Source: Branchipolynoe longqiensis | Lineage: Eukaryota; Annelida; Polychaeta; Phyllodocida; Polynoidae | DNA length: 64,000 nt | Assembly (NCBI GenBank): GCA_030323885.1 | Contig: CM059196.1 | Location: 41,928,798 to 41,992,797, forward strand | Direction of reading: 5' to 3' | Part shown: piece by piece, positions 1 to 11,574 of the stretch | Layout: each line of letters starts with the position of its first letter | Numbering within the stretch: position 1 is the first letter of the stretch | Program-made: the position numbers and the translations under genes | Notes under the pieces: model-generated | What the model saw: the letters and a program-made list of their open reading frames with translations, nothing else | Database searches by the model: none | Told to the model about the DNA's origin: nothing

Positions 1-760
1 TGCGGCGGACCTGTTAGGCGATGACAACTGGGGGTGTTCGTAACCTTACGACGGTTACAGGTTGCAGAACTGTAACATTGGGTAGAGAGGCTCCGATAAA
101 TCGGCCCAATCTTTGGTTGAAGACTTGTCTTCGTAGAGGGAGTGTTGTGAAAGCTGGGGACATCTTTCACGACATAGTGACGGCGGGGCGTCGGTGGCAG
201 CGAATCTCTCCGTGCCGGTGTGTAGTTGTAGGTGTGTGTAGTGTTGTGTAGCACTTGAATCCGGTCAGCAGGGGTTTGAGGAAGGCGGGCAAAGGTGGGA
301 GCAGCGGTCGTTCCAGCAACAAGAACCAGACAGAGAAATCGTAATAGGTCAAGGGCCCCACCCAAGAACACAACAACCCTGGTCAGGGGAAGAAGTGTGC
401 CTGGGAGAAATTGAATGGGCAGAATCTAGGAAAGAGAAATGAGGAGAGTTGAGTCAAAGGACCGTGTCTATTTGCCCTACGGTGACCATCCAGCGAGCCA
501 TAGACACGGACAGAGTAAGAATAGAAAGTGAAAATGCCGGCAGGCACCCCCTCCTGGAACTCTTTTCAGACATATCAAGGAGGTGCTGGGCCGGCAGAGA
601 GGTGATAGAGAGAGGTGTGGACGAAGTGCGGTCCGGATAGCAAGTGGGTGACCTGTTAGGAAGCAGTCTCCATATGATATATGAAGAAATGGGATGGTAC
701 AAACATGTGTATTAGACTATGCGGCGGACCTGTTAGGAAGCAGTTTTCATATTTGGGACG
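1..760. other. No gene recognised; short direct repeats
   Basis: I see no convincing coding exon here. The phrase gcggcggacctgttagg occurs at the very start and again near 721, and cctgttaggaagcag occurs near 651 and 731, so the stretch carries an old local duplication. Open frames in it are short and lack splice support. Confidence 0.5.
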
Positions 761-814
761 GTCCTAACATCCCTCAAAGCAAGCTAAACTGAGCCATGTT
801 TGGACCGTCCCATT

Positions 815-1080
815 CTTGTGTTTTTGTGTGTGTGTCTGTGTGTGTGCCTGTGTGTGTGTGACACACACACAGACACACACAGAGACAAAGAGACACACAC
901 AGAGACACACCCACACACAGACACACACACAGACACAGAGACACATACAGAGACACACACACAGAGACACACACAGACACACACACAGACACAGATACAC
1001 ACACAGAGACACACACACACAGACACACACAGACACACACAAAGACACACACAGACACACACACAGACACAGAGACACAC
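815..1080. repeat. GT/CA microsatellite with orientation switch
   Basis: About 45 bp of GTGTGT(C/G) repeats (815-860) switch abruptly to about 220 bp of ACACAGAC-type repeats (861-1080). The switch makes the first part the inverted complement of the second, so the strands can fold into a hairpin. Open frames here are repeat artefacts. Confidence 0.9.
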
Positions 1081-1084
1081 GGCC

Positions 1085-1425
1085 AAATGGACGCCAAATG
1101 GCCGCGGCGACAGCTTAACGACAGCGACGACAGCTTAACGACAGCTTAACGACAAAGACGACACCGTAGCGACAGCGTAGCGACAGCCGAACAACATCGT
1201 CTGTCGCCGGGTGTCGTCGAGGTTTTTCAACGTGGCCAAAAACCCGACGACAACCCGGCGACAGTGGAGAAACTGGAGGTGTCGCGGAGGTGTCGCGGAG
1301 GTGTTGCGGCAACACCCGAACGACAACATAACGACACCGTAGCGACAGCCGACGACAGCCGACGACAGAGCAAAACGACAAGTCGTTGGGCTGTCGTCGG
1401 CCTTGTCGTCGTAGTGTGACAGCCA
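1085..1425. mobile_element. Foldback MITE-like element, GTCG/CGAC interior
   Basis: The interior is built from permutations of cgacag / ctgtcg words (cgacagcttaacgacag, then gtcgtcggccttgtcg) and is strongly self-complementary. The right end reads gtagtgtgacagcc, the same terminus seen in several other elements of this window. The left end merges with the CA microsatellite, so the boundary is approximate. No coding capacity. Confidence 0.55.
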
Positions 1426-1737
1426 CATTATGCTTTTGTGTTTATGCCCGTGAATTGACTGTGCCAATGCAAGCTGAGAGGAAGTGGATTTGGTTAACCT
1501 GACTTGCTTATGCTAACAATTCGACAATGCAAACAGCATACATTTTCTGTTTTTTGTTGTTATCAAAGCAAAACAGAAAAAAAACATTTCAGCATTCCAA
1601 AATATAATTGGACTGTATTATTTCTTTGGCCTCTTACAAAATGGTATCATTGAATTTTAGCTTAGATTTTACTTTCTGTTATCACACATTGTGCAATTCA
1701 TTAAAGACAAACATATATGTAGCTGTTCTTTAACACT

Positions 1738-2696
1738 AAAGCTAGCATTCCTTACACACGTATGCGGCATGCGAATGCGACATGTGGCATGCGAACAGGT
1801 TGATTCCTTTCATGCGGCATGTGGCATGCGGCATGCGGCATGTGGCATGCGGCATGCAGCAATTTGGTTTGACTAGTACACAGTAACAACTTTAAAAAGT
1901 CCATATTTTCTTTAAGATGAGAGCGATTTTCACAAATGACATGTTATTTTATTTAAAATTCAATATACCAACAGGTGAAATGCATTAAATCAAGCTCAAA
2001 ACTATTTTTGCAAATTACTGTATATGGGGTGTAGATACCCAATGTGATAGCGGAATCCTCCCCCCCTCCCCCCCCCCTCCGCGGTTAAGTGAAACCCCAC
2101 ACCCTGCCTTATCAGGCATGTTGAGAGAGTCCCAGCGGCATGCCACCCACCCTGACATAACACCTCCCTCACCCACACCCGCACCCACACCCACACCCAC
2201 ACCGCACCCACACCCACACCCACACCCACACCCACACCCACACCCCACCCACACGCCACCACCCCACACCCACACCCACACCCACACCCACACCCACACC
2301 CACACCCACACCCACACCCACACCACACCCACACCCACACCCACACCCACACCCACACCCACACCCACACCCACACCCACACCACACCCACACCCACACC
2401 CACACCCACACCCACACCCACACCCACACCCACACCCACACCCACACCCACACCCACACCAACACCCACACATAGTGTCAGGTTTCTCACCACTGTTCTC
2501 TATGGCAAACACAGCAGCATTCGCATTCGCATGCCACACCGATGGCTACAGGGACCGATTCAGTTGCCGCAATCGCATTCGCATTCGCATTCGGAGGCAT
2601 GGAAGCACCCCCATACACTTACATGCATTTCCATTTTTTGCCGCATTCGCATTCACATTCGCATGCCGCATACCGCGTGTAAGGAATGCTAGCTTA
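1738..2696. mobile_element. MITE with AGCTAGCATTCC termini carrying GCATTCGC words and a satellite core
   Basis: The ends are long inverted repeats: left AGCTAGCATTCCTTACAC followed by a GCGGCATGCGAATG-rich stretch, and right its reverse complement ending GGAATGCTAGCT, flanked by TAA on both sides. Next to the ends the sequence is made of gcggcatgcgaatg permutations. The centre contains a 300-bp (CACCCA)n satellite. A related, shorter copy lies at about 16606-16996 and shares the right half, including the ctatggcaaac and ggcatggaagcac phrases. It is non-autonomous. Confidence 0.7.
2168..2476. repeat. (CACCCA)n satellite
   Basis: About 50 nearly perfect copies of the hexamer CACCCA (TGGGTG on the other strand) with a few phase slips. 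It sits inside the inverted-repeat element described above. The motif differs from TTAGGG, so it is not taken as telomeric. Confidence 0.95.
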
Positions 2697-2744
2697 ACTC
2701 ATTATTGATGGTGATCTCATAGATTATAGGTGGAAGTGATGTGA

Positions 2745-2840
2745 CAGAATACAATTTAAACAATTCTCACTGCGAATATGGCCTTTACTGCCCACTTGCC
2801 GTAAAGTTCCAATCAATCAATCGATCAATTAATCAAGCCA
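2745..2840 (+). mobile_element. 3' end of a truncated LINE
   Basis: The stretch ctgcgaatatggcctttactgcc followed by an (AATC)n tail resembles the 3' end of the RT/RNase H LINE at 58650-61375, which reads cgtgaatatggcctatgctgcc. It is interpreted as a severely 5'-truncated copy of a related LINE. No protein-coding part remains. Confidence 0.5.
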
Positions 2841-2962
2841 CTTTACAGAGTCAATAATAGCCAAGCGGATCATGTTGGTTTCGTGTAGCAATATAACTCT
2901 AAAGACGCATATTGTCTCAAAATAGAATGGCGAAAATGATAAATGGATTTATTTTTCGGGGA

Positions 2963-3298
2963 TTTGCTTGTTTGTTGTTTTAAGTCCTAGCAACATCTAA
3001 GGTCATATCAGGAAGGGTACTGACTTGTGACAGTGCGCACTCATGGTGACTTTATAGTGCTGCCCTACTGGAAGACCAGGCTGCCAGTACCATGACCTGA
3101 TGTCCCACTCAGTCACATTATCCTGACACTGAGCCAACCAGTCCTTGTCCTATCCTAATAATGCCAAGAGCCAGGCTAGAAAGCGACAAGTATCAATTTC
3201 TAAGTCATTGGTTTGACTCGACCAGGGTTCGAACCCACTACGCCACGATATACCAACACGGGAGACGGGGGCTCTAACTCATTCGGCCATCTCGTCTG
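2963..3298 (-). mobile_element. tRNA-derived SINE (family A), full length
   Basis: This is one of about twenty copies in the window of the same SINE. Read on the minus strand it has a tRNA-like head (gatggccgaatgag A-box-like, ggttcgaaccc B-box), a body containing ttgatacttgtcgcttcctagcc and caggataatgtgactgagtgg, and a tail ending cctagatgttgctagga-type sequence then (CAAA)n. This copy has both head and tail. It needs an external LINE for mobility. Confidence 0.85.
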
Positions 3299-3319
3299 CT
3301 TTTTGGGGAAGCTGGGGAG

Positions 3320-3360
3320 CGGGTGTGTGTGTGTGTTGGGTGTGTGTGTGTGGGGGGGGG
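3320..3360. repeat. GT / poly-G low-complexity tract
   Basis: Simple (GT)n sequence runs into a run of nine or ten G. No other signal. Confidence 0.8.
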
Positions 3361-3599
3361 GATTTAGTTTCCCACGATGGCTCGACTCGTAAAGAAACTA
3401 GTACACGCTACTCCCCTCAGCCAGTCGAGGATAGACTGCACCACCGTTCCAGCCACGCGGTGCATTGTGGGATGTGTCAGAGCAAAACAAACCCGCAAGA
3501 AGCACATGGCACATGCTAATACACTGGGTGCAGTTATGAAATGTGCTAGTTTCAGCTCATCTCAGCTCTTGGTTCAAGCATAGAACGCTAACTAAAAAA

Positions 3600-4300
3600 T
3601 ATATATATAATAAATTAATATATTAATATTTTATCCAGCATTGCATTTACATCAATATAATTAGCACATCTTATGCCATGTGCATTTAGATTTAGACAAA
3701 TCTCGGCACTCAGACTAGTGTTAGAGCCATAGCCAGAGTCAGTTTTACTTATTGTATTCATGTTTTTATTTATATCATATGGTTAATGACATATGTAGAA
3801 ATAGAAAATGAGTAGGGTTATGCAGATATTGGTTATATATTTCTTTGAAACAAGTTTTTGTTGACACATTTGACATTTTAATATTTAGACCAAGAATTAC
3901 TTAAGGCTAATCAATGGTGATGTAAACATCAGCCGGTAAAGTGACTGAAATTGTATGTTTCTTAGCTCAAAATGCTTAATTATGGAGAGTTGTGTCTTAA
4001 ACATATTCATTATATTATTATATTGAATCCTTCTGTCCATGTTTGTGCCAAATTGTTCTGTATTTCTATTAATTTTGAATAAAATGGAAGTTTTGTCCAA
4101 TGCGTATCGGCAAACTCAATGGATGTATGCCTTTGCTTTCCTGCTAACACCGTTTTCAGCACATGTACACACGGAACAGTGATCTTGTCTATTCTTCATT
4201 GTCATTCTAGGCGATTTCCGCCACGAGAAAGTTAATGGCTTAGTAATTATAATTGACGACGCATTCATAGTGTCTGGTTCGTCATGTGTTATGATGGTGA
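3600..4300. other. AT-rich stretch, nothing recognised
   Basis: AT-rich DNA without splice-supported frames, repeats with clear termini or RNA-like folds. No feature can be supported. Confidence 0.4.
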
Positions 4301-4629
4301 CCAGACGGGATGGCCGAATGAGGTGAGCGTCCGTCTCCCGTTTTGGTAGATCGTGGGATTCGAACCCACGGGTTCGAAACCCTGGTCGAGTCAAATCAAT
4401 GACTTAAAAAAAGTGGATACTTGTTGCTTCCTAGCAAGGCACTCAACACTATTAGGATAGGGCAAGCACTGGTTGGATAAGTGTCAGGATAATGTGATTG
4501 AGTTGGATATCCGGTCATGGTGCTGGTACAGCGGGGTAGCGCTATAAAGTCACCATGATTGCTCACGGTCATGAGTCAGTGCAACGTCCTCAGATGTTGC
4601 CAGGACGTAAAACTCCAACAACCAACCAA
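4301..4629 (+). mobile_element. tRNA-derived SINE (family A), full length
   Basis: The head ccagacgggatggccgaatg is followed by the B-box-like ggttcgaaacc, the conserved body and a tail ending ggacgtaaaactccaacaaccaacc. The orientation is opposite to the copy at 2963. The tRNA-like head is repeated in part (two ggttcgaa phrases), which looks like a small internal duplication. Confidence 0.85.
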
Positions 4630-5494
4630 ATGTCATGATTTTATCACTCTCGTAATCAGCCTAGTTACGAGAACCATGATAATCTTCATTCTGCTGCATG
4701 ACAATAGCAGAATTCGATTGTTATTGGCGCAGAAGGGATAGTCCCTTTCCGAGCAATCCCCCCAACCCCCACCCTCCCACACACATACACACAATTCCGG
4801 CCACCACCTCCCCACATACATACACAGGTCACATCACTCACCCACCCACCTACCCACTCCACAGTGCATGGGTGTCCTTACACATGGCTCGGAAGCTCAG
4901 TTGTATACACTCTCCATTGCTCTTCGCTGACAAGATGACATGACTGCTCCTGTTGGCCTCACCTTCTGGTTTGGAGTAAACTTTGATTGCCACTCCGCTC
5001 TTGCTACATGCTTACACCAGGAGGAATGCTGTTGCACATTGTGCTGCCCATTCTAGGTGAGTGAAATGGAGAGTGTTTCAGATTTAATATGGTCTTATGA
5101 GGCCCTTTGTCCTCGTATTATGTGACACTGACAGCTGTGACGCGTCGCAGTGTGCTTGGTGGAAACCAGGTGTTGTTGTGAGCCTGACAGCAGGCCGGTC
5201 ACTGTCACTAACTATGCAGGCTCGCCTGTCAGGATGCAGCCTTATGTGTGTATATATACATAAGGTAGGGCTATGTAAATAGAGAGAGACAGACGAGTGG
5301 TGGGTCGGTCACTTTTATTGTGTGACATGGCTAGCATAATAACAGGCTTACCGGTAAAGTTTGAAATCGAGTGGACAAGTGACGTGGCCCTGCCCGAGCA
5401 CAGATGGAATTAGCCATTGGTGGCGCCGCTGTAGGCAGTTGGGGCAAATCGAGGCAAGTCAGCGCTTGGTCATAATACATTTAGAGAATAAACG

Positions 5495-5835
5495 CTAGGA
5501 TAATAATAATAATAATAATAATACGTACAATACTCCACCTACTTATATATGTATAATTAATTATACATCCCATAATTTACATGCATATATTCATTTACGT
5601 GGATATATACATATATATACATGTTTTTCCATATGTATACATATATATATACATATATACATAGATAGATACATAAATATATACATATACATACATCGAT
5701 ATACACATATACATACACATATTTATATACATATACATATATATACATATCTGTACAAATCTATAGTATATATATACTTATATACACTTATATATACTAT
5801 ATATATACATATGCACACATATATATACTAGTTTT
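5495..5835. repeat. (AAT)n then TATACA-rich low complexity
   Basis: An (AAT)n run near 5505-5522 is followed by about 300 bp of TA/CATA-type repeats. Apparent open frames of Tyr/Ile/Val are artefacts of the repeat. Confidence 0.85.
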
Positions 5836-6412
5836 CAGTGGCGTATAGTGGGTGGAGTGCCAAAACAGGAAGATGGATGGTGCGACTGTGACATCAGAGA
5901 TGAGGATGGGTATATATTTCTTTAACTGATAGGGAATGTCAAAAGAAAATTGTCCCATAATATTATTCAAGAATGGACTGACATTAGATAAGGACAAACA
6001 CAGTAATGCAGGTAGTGTTACCTTTGATACATGTATTTCCATAAGAGTTTATATAGACCATTGTAACTATTTCCTACACAGCTGCAGTCAAGCAAATATA
6101 TATGGCGCACCAACCGAGAAACAACATGGGGGCTGAAATGAAGGCATGGCTACCACATTTCAGCATAGGGTGCCATCATTCTGATAGTCAAATCAATGTA
6201 TTCACAGAAGCTCCCATATCCACAATCTAATTGCTACTCAATATGAAATTGATAGACTGGAAAGCACAGCAATAAAATATATTTGACAGCAAACAACTAA
6301 AAATGGATTTGTCAGTGGTGGCCCCTGACCCCTCTATTTTACTGACCCATTTATGGGCTTTGTGTTCTTGATATAGGAGTAACTATATCTATATATGGAC
6401 AAATGCATATAG

Positions 6413-6649
6413 GAAGAATTCACTTGCAAAACCTGGTGATGTAAATGCAAATCCAATTATTTGATTAAAATAAAAGATGTTTACCCTAAGGTAATTTTAT
6501 TTCTCACTAATTCCACTTTTCTTGTCAAGAAATGCTTATGGAGCAATGAACAAAAAAAAATAGGAATGTAAAAAAAAACTTTCGAAGGTTTGATTCTTAT
6601 GTTATCTCAACCTTTGGATTGACATTTACAGGGTTTAGCGCCTGAACTC

Positions 6650-6651
<2 letters not shown>
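6413..6651. mobile_element. MITE, GAAG(A/G)(A/G)TTCA termini
   Basis: Left end gaagaattcacttgcaaaacc and right end gcgcctgaactcctc form imperfect inverted repeats of about 43 bp. The arms match those of the element at 54955-55194, which is caught inserted in another MITE. About 240 bp, no coding capacity. Confidence 0.6.

Positions 6652-6652
<1 letters not shown>

Positions 6653-6686
<34 letters not shown>
6653..6686. repeat. (AT)n microsatellite
   Basis: Seventeen AT dinucleotides directly abut the head of the next SINE, which suggests the SINE inserted at, or seeded, the AT run. Confidence 0.95.
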
Positions 6687-6689
<3 letters not shown>

Positions 6690-7021
6690 GACGAGATGGG
6701 CGAATTGGTAGAGTGCTGGCATCACTTGCGGGAGATCGGGAGTTCAGTTCCCGGTCGAGCCAAACCAATGACTTACTAAATTGATATTTGTCACTTTGTA
6801 GCCTGTCATTTGGCATTAATAGGACAGAGCAAGGACTGGTTAGCTCAGTGTCAGGATAATGTGACTGAGTGGGACATTGGGTCTGGGTGCCAGCAGCCTA
6901 ATTTCCCAATGGGGCAGCCCTATAAAGTCACCATGAGTGTGCACTGTCACAACTCAATACCCGTCCTGATATGACCTTGGCATTGGCCAGGACGTAAAAC
7001 CCCAACAAGCAACCAACCAAC
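6686..7021 (+). mobile_element. tRNA-derived SINE (family A, second head type)
   Basis: Body and tail are as in the other copies, but the head reads ggcgaattggtagagtgctgg, which resembles a different tRNA from the gatggccgaatgag heads. The B-box-like element is gagttcagttccc. The tail ends ggacgtaaaaccccaacaagcaacc. Confidence 0.8.
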
Positions 7022-7033
7022 TCATATACCTGC

Positions 7034-7490
7034 AGTGCTTCAACACACCGGGTGCATTGTAAGCGGCGGTCAACCGAGTAACATTTCCGAATACATCCGC
7101 GAGTTGAAAGCGAGGTTCCGCCGACCGGGAAAGCACCCATTCCACTCATCCCATGCGAGGAGCAGTCACCTGACTGCGCTGGTACCCACAACAGACCGGA
7201 ACTGGGGCAAATCTCCGAGGGAATCCAGCAATTATGGAGGCAAGCACGCAGCAGCCAACGCCACCAAAGCCTTGGCGACCTTCAAGGACGATGATGTCTT
7301 CTTCAGGCAGAAACGTCCAGAAGGGAAAAACTTCAATTTCATGAATCAATTTGGCCACCACAACAACTTTGCTGTTATTAACAGTAATGGTTCGTATATG
7401 ATCATTCCACATCGACCCCCTCACCAGTTTTGTACCCAGCATGATGTTGAATTAATTACCATTCAGGAGTTACTAGAACATGTATATTGA
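7034..7490 (+). CDS. Possible terminal coding exon, unknown protein (about 150 aa)
   Basis: A frame of about 150 codons is open from an acceptor-like tacctgcag at 7025-7033 to the TGA at 7488-7490. Codon use looks coding-like and residues are mixed, not repeat-derived. It is hydrophilic, with Arg/Lys/His/Asn-rich stretches near 25-60 and 100-115, and ends in a short acidic-hydrophobic segment (ITIQELLEHVY). No membrane segment and no recognised family. No upstream exon was identified, so the start is unknown. Its last 50 bp plus 3' flank are duplicated downstream at 7612-7660 and 8166-8275. It may equally be a pseudogene exon or transposon-derived. Confidence 0.35.
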
Positions 7491-8280
7491 TGATGCTTTG
7501 TTTTCCCTTTTCATTTCTTTTTTTTCTCTTTCTTATTCCTTTCTTCCTAATTACGTGAGGCATGGCGTATTATGCGAGCATATAGATACCCCTCCCTCTC
7601 GTTCTCTACCCCATCATGGTGTGGGATTAATTACCTTTCGTGAGTTATAGGAACAGGATTAGTATAACCCCGTTAAACCAAACTTGAAAGGACACTAGAC
7701 ATTTGTATGGATTAACCGATCCTTGGTTTAACCGAGATTTGGCTTTGGCTTTGACTTTGAGTAAGCGTGTATTGCACATGTAATATACAATGTATGTGGA
7801 CACTTTGATTATTGTTTTTTATGTATGTACAGCATAACCCCGTTAAACGAAGCTCCGTTAAACCAAACGATCGGTTAACCCCAACTTGTTTCGTCGGCCA
7901 GGCAAAATAATATCATTTATCAAATTAAAAAAGTCAGTGGGGTCTCAGATGACCTTATAACCACATGAAAGTTTAGTTTAGCCATACCGGAGTGGCCTGG
8001 GGTCCGACAATTTTGTTTGGATTAACCGATAATTTTGATTAACCGACTTTGGTTTAACCAACTTTTTTATATGATAAATGGTAGTATTTTGCTGGGCCGC
8101 CAACAAAAGTTGAGATTAACCGATCGTTTGGTTTAACCGAGCTTGGTTTAACGAGGTTGTACTGTAGAGTGATTACGCTTTTGTTTGATCTCTTTCCTTT
8201 TTTCTGTTTCTTACTCTTTGCTTCCTAATTTATGTGATGCATAGCGTGTTATGCGAGTATAAAGATACGGAAGGGAATGA
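7437..8280 (+). repeat. Tandem duplication of the exon 3' end, second copy split by a MITE
   Basis: Copy 1 (about 7437-7600) contains gaattaattaccattcagg, then gatgctttgttttcc, ctttcttcctaatta and gcgtattatgcgagcata. Copy 2 has gggattaattacctttcg at 7622, is interrupted at 7661, and resumes at 8166 with gattacgcttttg, ctttgcttcctaattta and gcgtgttatgcgagtata. The interruption matches the pogo-like MITE exactly, so duplication preceded insertion. Confidence 0.7.
7661..8166. mobile_element. pogo/Tigger-like MITE, possibly two nested units
   Basis: The left terminus tataaccccgttaaacc and the right terminus ggtttaacgaggttgtactgta are inverted repeats of the kind known for pogo/Tigger elements, with TA at both borders. 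A second internal terminus (acagcataaccccgttaaac near 7830) suggests either nesting or internal duplication. The interior repeats ggttaaccgat-like words. No transposase. Confidence 0.65.
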
Positions 8281-8679
8281 CTCCTCCAGTTGACTTTTAA
8301 TTTTTGCTTTTGAATATTTGTTTCTACTTTCGAGGAAAGTTGTCCATATGTTCACTAGACCACAGAGGAATATCCTTCTTGACCAGTCAGGGGAGTTCAC
8401 ATGAATTATTAATTAGCACAGTCATATATCCATATATAGATTACACAAATTGGAATCTCTTCATTCCCACAATGATGAAGACCCATGTGTGACTTAGTAG
8501 TGTAAAAGGCAAATAAATAAAATTGTACTACTTTGCTTGAATATTTAACTAAAATAATACCATTATGTATGAACGGCATTCGGTGTGATCATTGAAATCT
8601 AGTAAATTGTTAAATTTGTATAATATTATGGCAGAAAAACGTTTTCGGAACCAAAATACTTGTATTGGATTCTACATAT
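8280..8679. other. Nothing recognised
   Basis: AT-rich sequence with no splice-supported reading frame and no repeat termini that I can see. Confidence 0.4.
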
Positions 8680-8935
8680 GAGACTGTCTCAAAAGGTGCT
8701 AAGCAATAGGGGATAACACTTTGTCCATTGTAACGATCAACATACTATCTGCTTATGCATTTGCTCAGGATAAACTGATTTGTTTTTTACATGGTATTTC
8801 ATAATCCCAATAGAATACATATTAATTTGAAGCAAATGTCCTTGTGTTTTCAGTGTAACCGTTTCTGTGCTGTTTTGTGTCAATCGTTACAATGGACAAC
8901 AAAAAGAAGAGTTATCACCTTTTGAGACAGGCTCA
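8680..8935. mobile_element. mariner-like MITE, GAGACTGTCTCAAAAGGTG termini
   Basis: Terminal inverted repeats of about 55 bp: the left begins gagactgtctcaaaaggtg and continues to ccattgtaacgat. The right runs atcgttacaatgg to caccttttgagacaggctc. TA dinucleotides flank it. The 256-bp length and lack of a frame make it non-autonomous. Confidence 0.75.
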
Positions 8936-9034
8936 TATTTATTTTTTAAACTATGTGCATTATTATCAATCCCTAAACCAGGAGGGTCATTGGAGCACCA
9001 GAGATGATTTTGCAGCCAGTTTTCTCCACTTTAA

Positions 9035-9720
9035 GGCCCTGTCACACTATGACGTAACGACGTCAACGTAGGGAGAACATGAAAAGCATTGAACTTCTCG
9101 GCGTAGTATGCAAATTTGGGCACAAGTTGAACGTGGATGCAGCATAGTGGACGAGAGCGTAACGTCGGTAAAGCGTAGGGATACCGTCATTCAACGAGAG
9201 AAGACAACGTCATTACGCTCATGGAATGTTATGAACGTTATTCCATCACCAGAAGAACGTTACGTGACGTTACATATGTCATGAGACGGTGGCGAAACAT
9301 TGAACGTACGTTAAACGTACGTTCTCCTGATGTTCTCCTGATGTTCTCCTGATGTTCTCCTGACGTTCCCATTACGCCGCGTGGACATTTCCACCCGGTT
9401 TAATGTGGGTCAACGTAGTGGAATGTAGTTGAACGTAGTGAGCAGCGTTTGACTAATGTCCGTTTAATGTCATTGACATTCGCTGAACATGTACAGAACG
9501 TACGGCGAACATAAACCCTTACGTTTGAGGTACGTCAAAGTTTTGAACATGCCAAAACCTCGACGTAACTCGATGTAACACGACGGAATGTGACATAGCT
9601 CTACGTCAGTCTAACATCATTCTGACGTCATCATAACATAATCCAACGTACGTCAACGTAATGATGAAAAATCACCACGTCAGGCTTACGTTGGCTCGTT
9701 ACGTCGTAGTGTGTCAGGGG
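9035..9720. mobile_element. Foldback MITE, GGCCCTGTCACA termini, ACGTTC/GAACGT interior
   Basis: The left end ggccctgtcacactatgacg and the right end cgtcgtagtgtgtcagggg are inverted. The interior is almost wholly made of permutations of the word (t)gaacgtacgtt with motifs such as gttctcctgat repeated in tandem near 9323-9362. The sequence ttaa precedes the left end. No protein-coding frame of interest. Confidence 0.75.
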
Positions 9721-10204
9721 AATAACCCTGTTCTCCACAGCCCTCTGGGACTTTCCCACTCCAGGCCTATCCATTCCATAATGTTGTCTTCCAACTTTTT
9801 CCTTTGTCCCACTTGTGTTCTTCCCCCTTTCACTATTGATGGTTTCGCCAAGATGCTTTTGGCTAAGCATAACGAACATGAGATATGGCCATACAACTGC
9901 AGCTTGCATCTCTTTACGATTGTCAGGAGATCTTTGAGTGGTCCAATTGTAATTAGGCTGGATATTGGCAATTGACCAACACAAAGGCACACTCCTAGAA
10001 GCACAGGAGTATAGGACTATGGCACTTTAATAATAATTCTGAGCTAATGGTTGCTGCATGTTGCACAGGCTGCAGGCACGCGGGGGACTTTGTGTGCCGC
10101 TCGACAACAGACAGATGCGCCTACAATGTGTGTGTGTACACCACTGAAAACAACCAGCTACTCGGCATCCCCAGCTTCAACACGGTCCGGGTACCATGTC
10201 CAGC

Positions 10205-10475
10205 CGGCACGTAAGCCAAGCCATGCACCATGTTGTATGCATCATGCATTATGCATCATGTTGTATGTATCATGCATTATGCATCATGTTGTATGCATCA
10301 TTCATTGTGCATCATGATGTATGCATAATGCATTGTGTATCATGTTGTATGCACCATGCATTGTGCATCATGTTGTATGCATAATGCATTGTGCATCATG
10401 TTATATGCATCATGCATTCTGCATCATGGTGTATGCATCATGCATTGTGCATCATAGTGTATGGATCATGCATTA
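10205..10475. repeat. ATGCATCATG minisatellite
   Basis: About ten copies of a unit of roughly 26-27 bp built from gcatcatgttgtatgcatcatgcattat-like phrases; the core atgcat is itself palindromic. Apparent Cys/His/Met-rich open frames derive from the repeat. The flank at 10485-10550 resembles 16645-16700. Confidence 0.85.
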
Positions 10476-11160
10476 TTCCTAGTACCCCGCCCCCAATAGC
10501 CCATGTCTACCTGTTGTGCTGGGGGGATTATTAAACAAACAATATGCCCTTAAATGCAATGCCTCACTGAATATTGCATCCACAACCAAATGTTTTGGTT
10601 CACTCCTCAACTGTTGGCAACACAGTAAATACCAGGAGAGTTACATGTAAGGTTGTCAGGGATGAAAGTGATCTCCGCGAAAAAAAGCGGAAATGCGGAA
10701 ATTCTCTCATAGGTTTAGCATTGTCAAGGAATCGCGAAAAAATACCGGAAGTCAGGTGTCAACTAGCCTTGTTGTGATTGTATTATCACCCATATCTAAC
10801 AGCTTCTTGCTTAGGTTTTATGTTCTAACTACATCTAAGTTCATATAAGAACAGGATTCGAACCACCGAACTGATGTCACATGCATCCCTTCTTTTGGAA
10901 TTTTGTTTAACATTAATCGTTGAATATAAGAAATCCCGGAAATCTTCGAAACTGCGGAGGTCTTTCATTTCTGGATTGTACACTTGGGGAGTGTAGCATG
11001 ACTTAGATATCGACGACAGACGAGACTCATTATATACACAGATGTAATGAGTAATTATGCAGTTCTTTTTTTAGGAAATCATGAATATTATGCATCTATA
11101 ATTTGAGCATTGAATAACATCCTGATATGCACAATTCCAAGGTAATCCAGCATATTATAT

Positions 11161-11348
11161 ACTGTAAAACCTCTCTAACCGACCACCACCACAGATCGAC
11201 CACTCCCCTAAATCAATAGCTTTATTTGGGTCCCAAATTATCGCCCATACAAAGCAACAATACAAACCTCCCTAAACCGACCACCTCTCTAAATGGACAA
11301 TTTAAAGTCGGCCCCATGGTCGGTCGATTTAGAGAGGTTTTACTGTAG
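11161..11348. mobile_element. pogo-like MITE, ACTGTAAAACCTCTCTAA termini
   Basis: About 188 bp bounded by actgtaaaacctctctaa and its complement ttagagaggttttactgt, with TA flanks. The interior includes atcgaccactcc and gtcggccccatggtcgg. Three further copies lie at about 23820, 25871 and 35589. Termini of this type are known from pogo/Tigger elements. Confidence 0.8.
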
Positions 11349-11574
11349 TTGTAAATGGAGTAATTAAGGTCATTAAATCAATATGTCGAGTTTAATGGAT
11401 GATTTATCCAGCCGAGGTGACATCACGAAGGAGAGTAACAAATAGCCTCATTTTAAAGGTGTAGCATGTTGGTTTAAATGATAGTTTAACCCTTTGCTCC
11501 TCATTCATTGGCTGCCATTCCCTGTTTACAAAATAAATAGTGTTCGCCTGGTTGAGTGCTTGCTATTTGGGATT

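Noticed and set aside
764..1138. Long Cys/Val/His/Thr open frames
   Set aside because: Pure products of the GT/CA microsatellite.
2168..2476. Telomere-like repeat
   Set aside because: The hexamer is TGGGTG, not TTAGGG, and it lies inside a mobile element.
2002..2708. Gly/Val/Trp and Pro/Thr/His open frames of 100-196 residues
   Set aside because: Translations of the (CACCCA)n satellite.
4301..4390. tRNA gene in the SINE head
   Set aside because: A- and B-box-like motifs are present, but I cannot fold a full cloverleaf and the segment continues into a SINE body.
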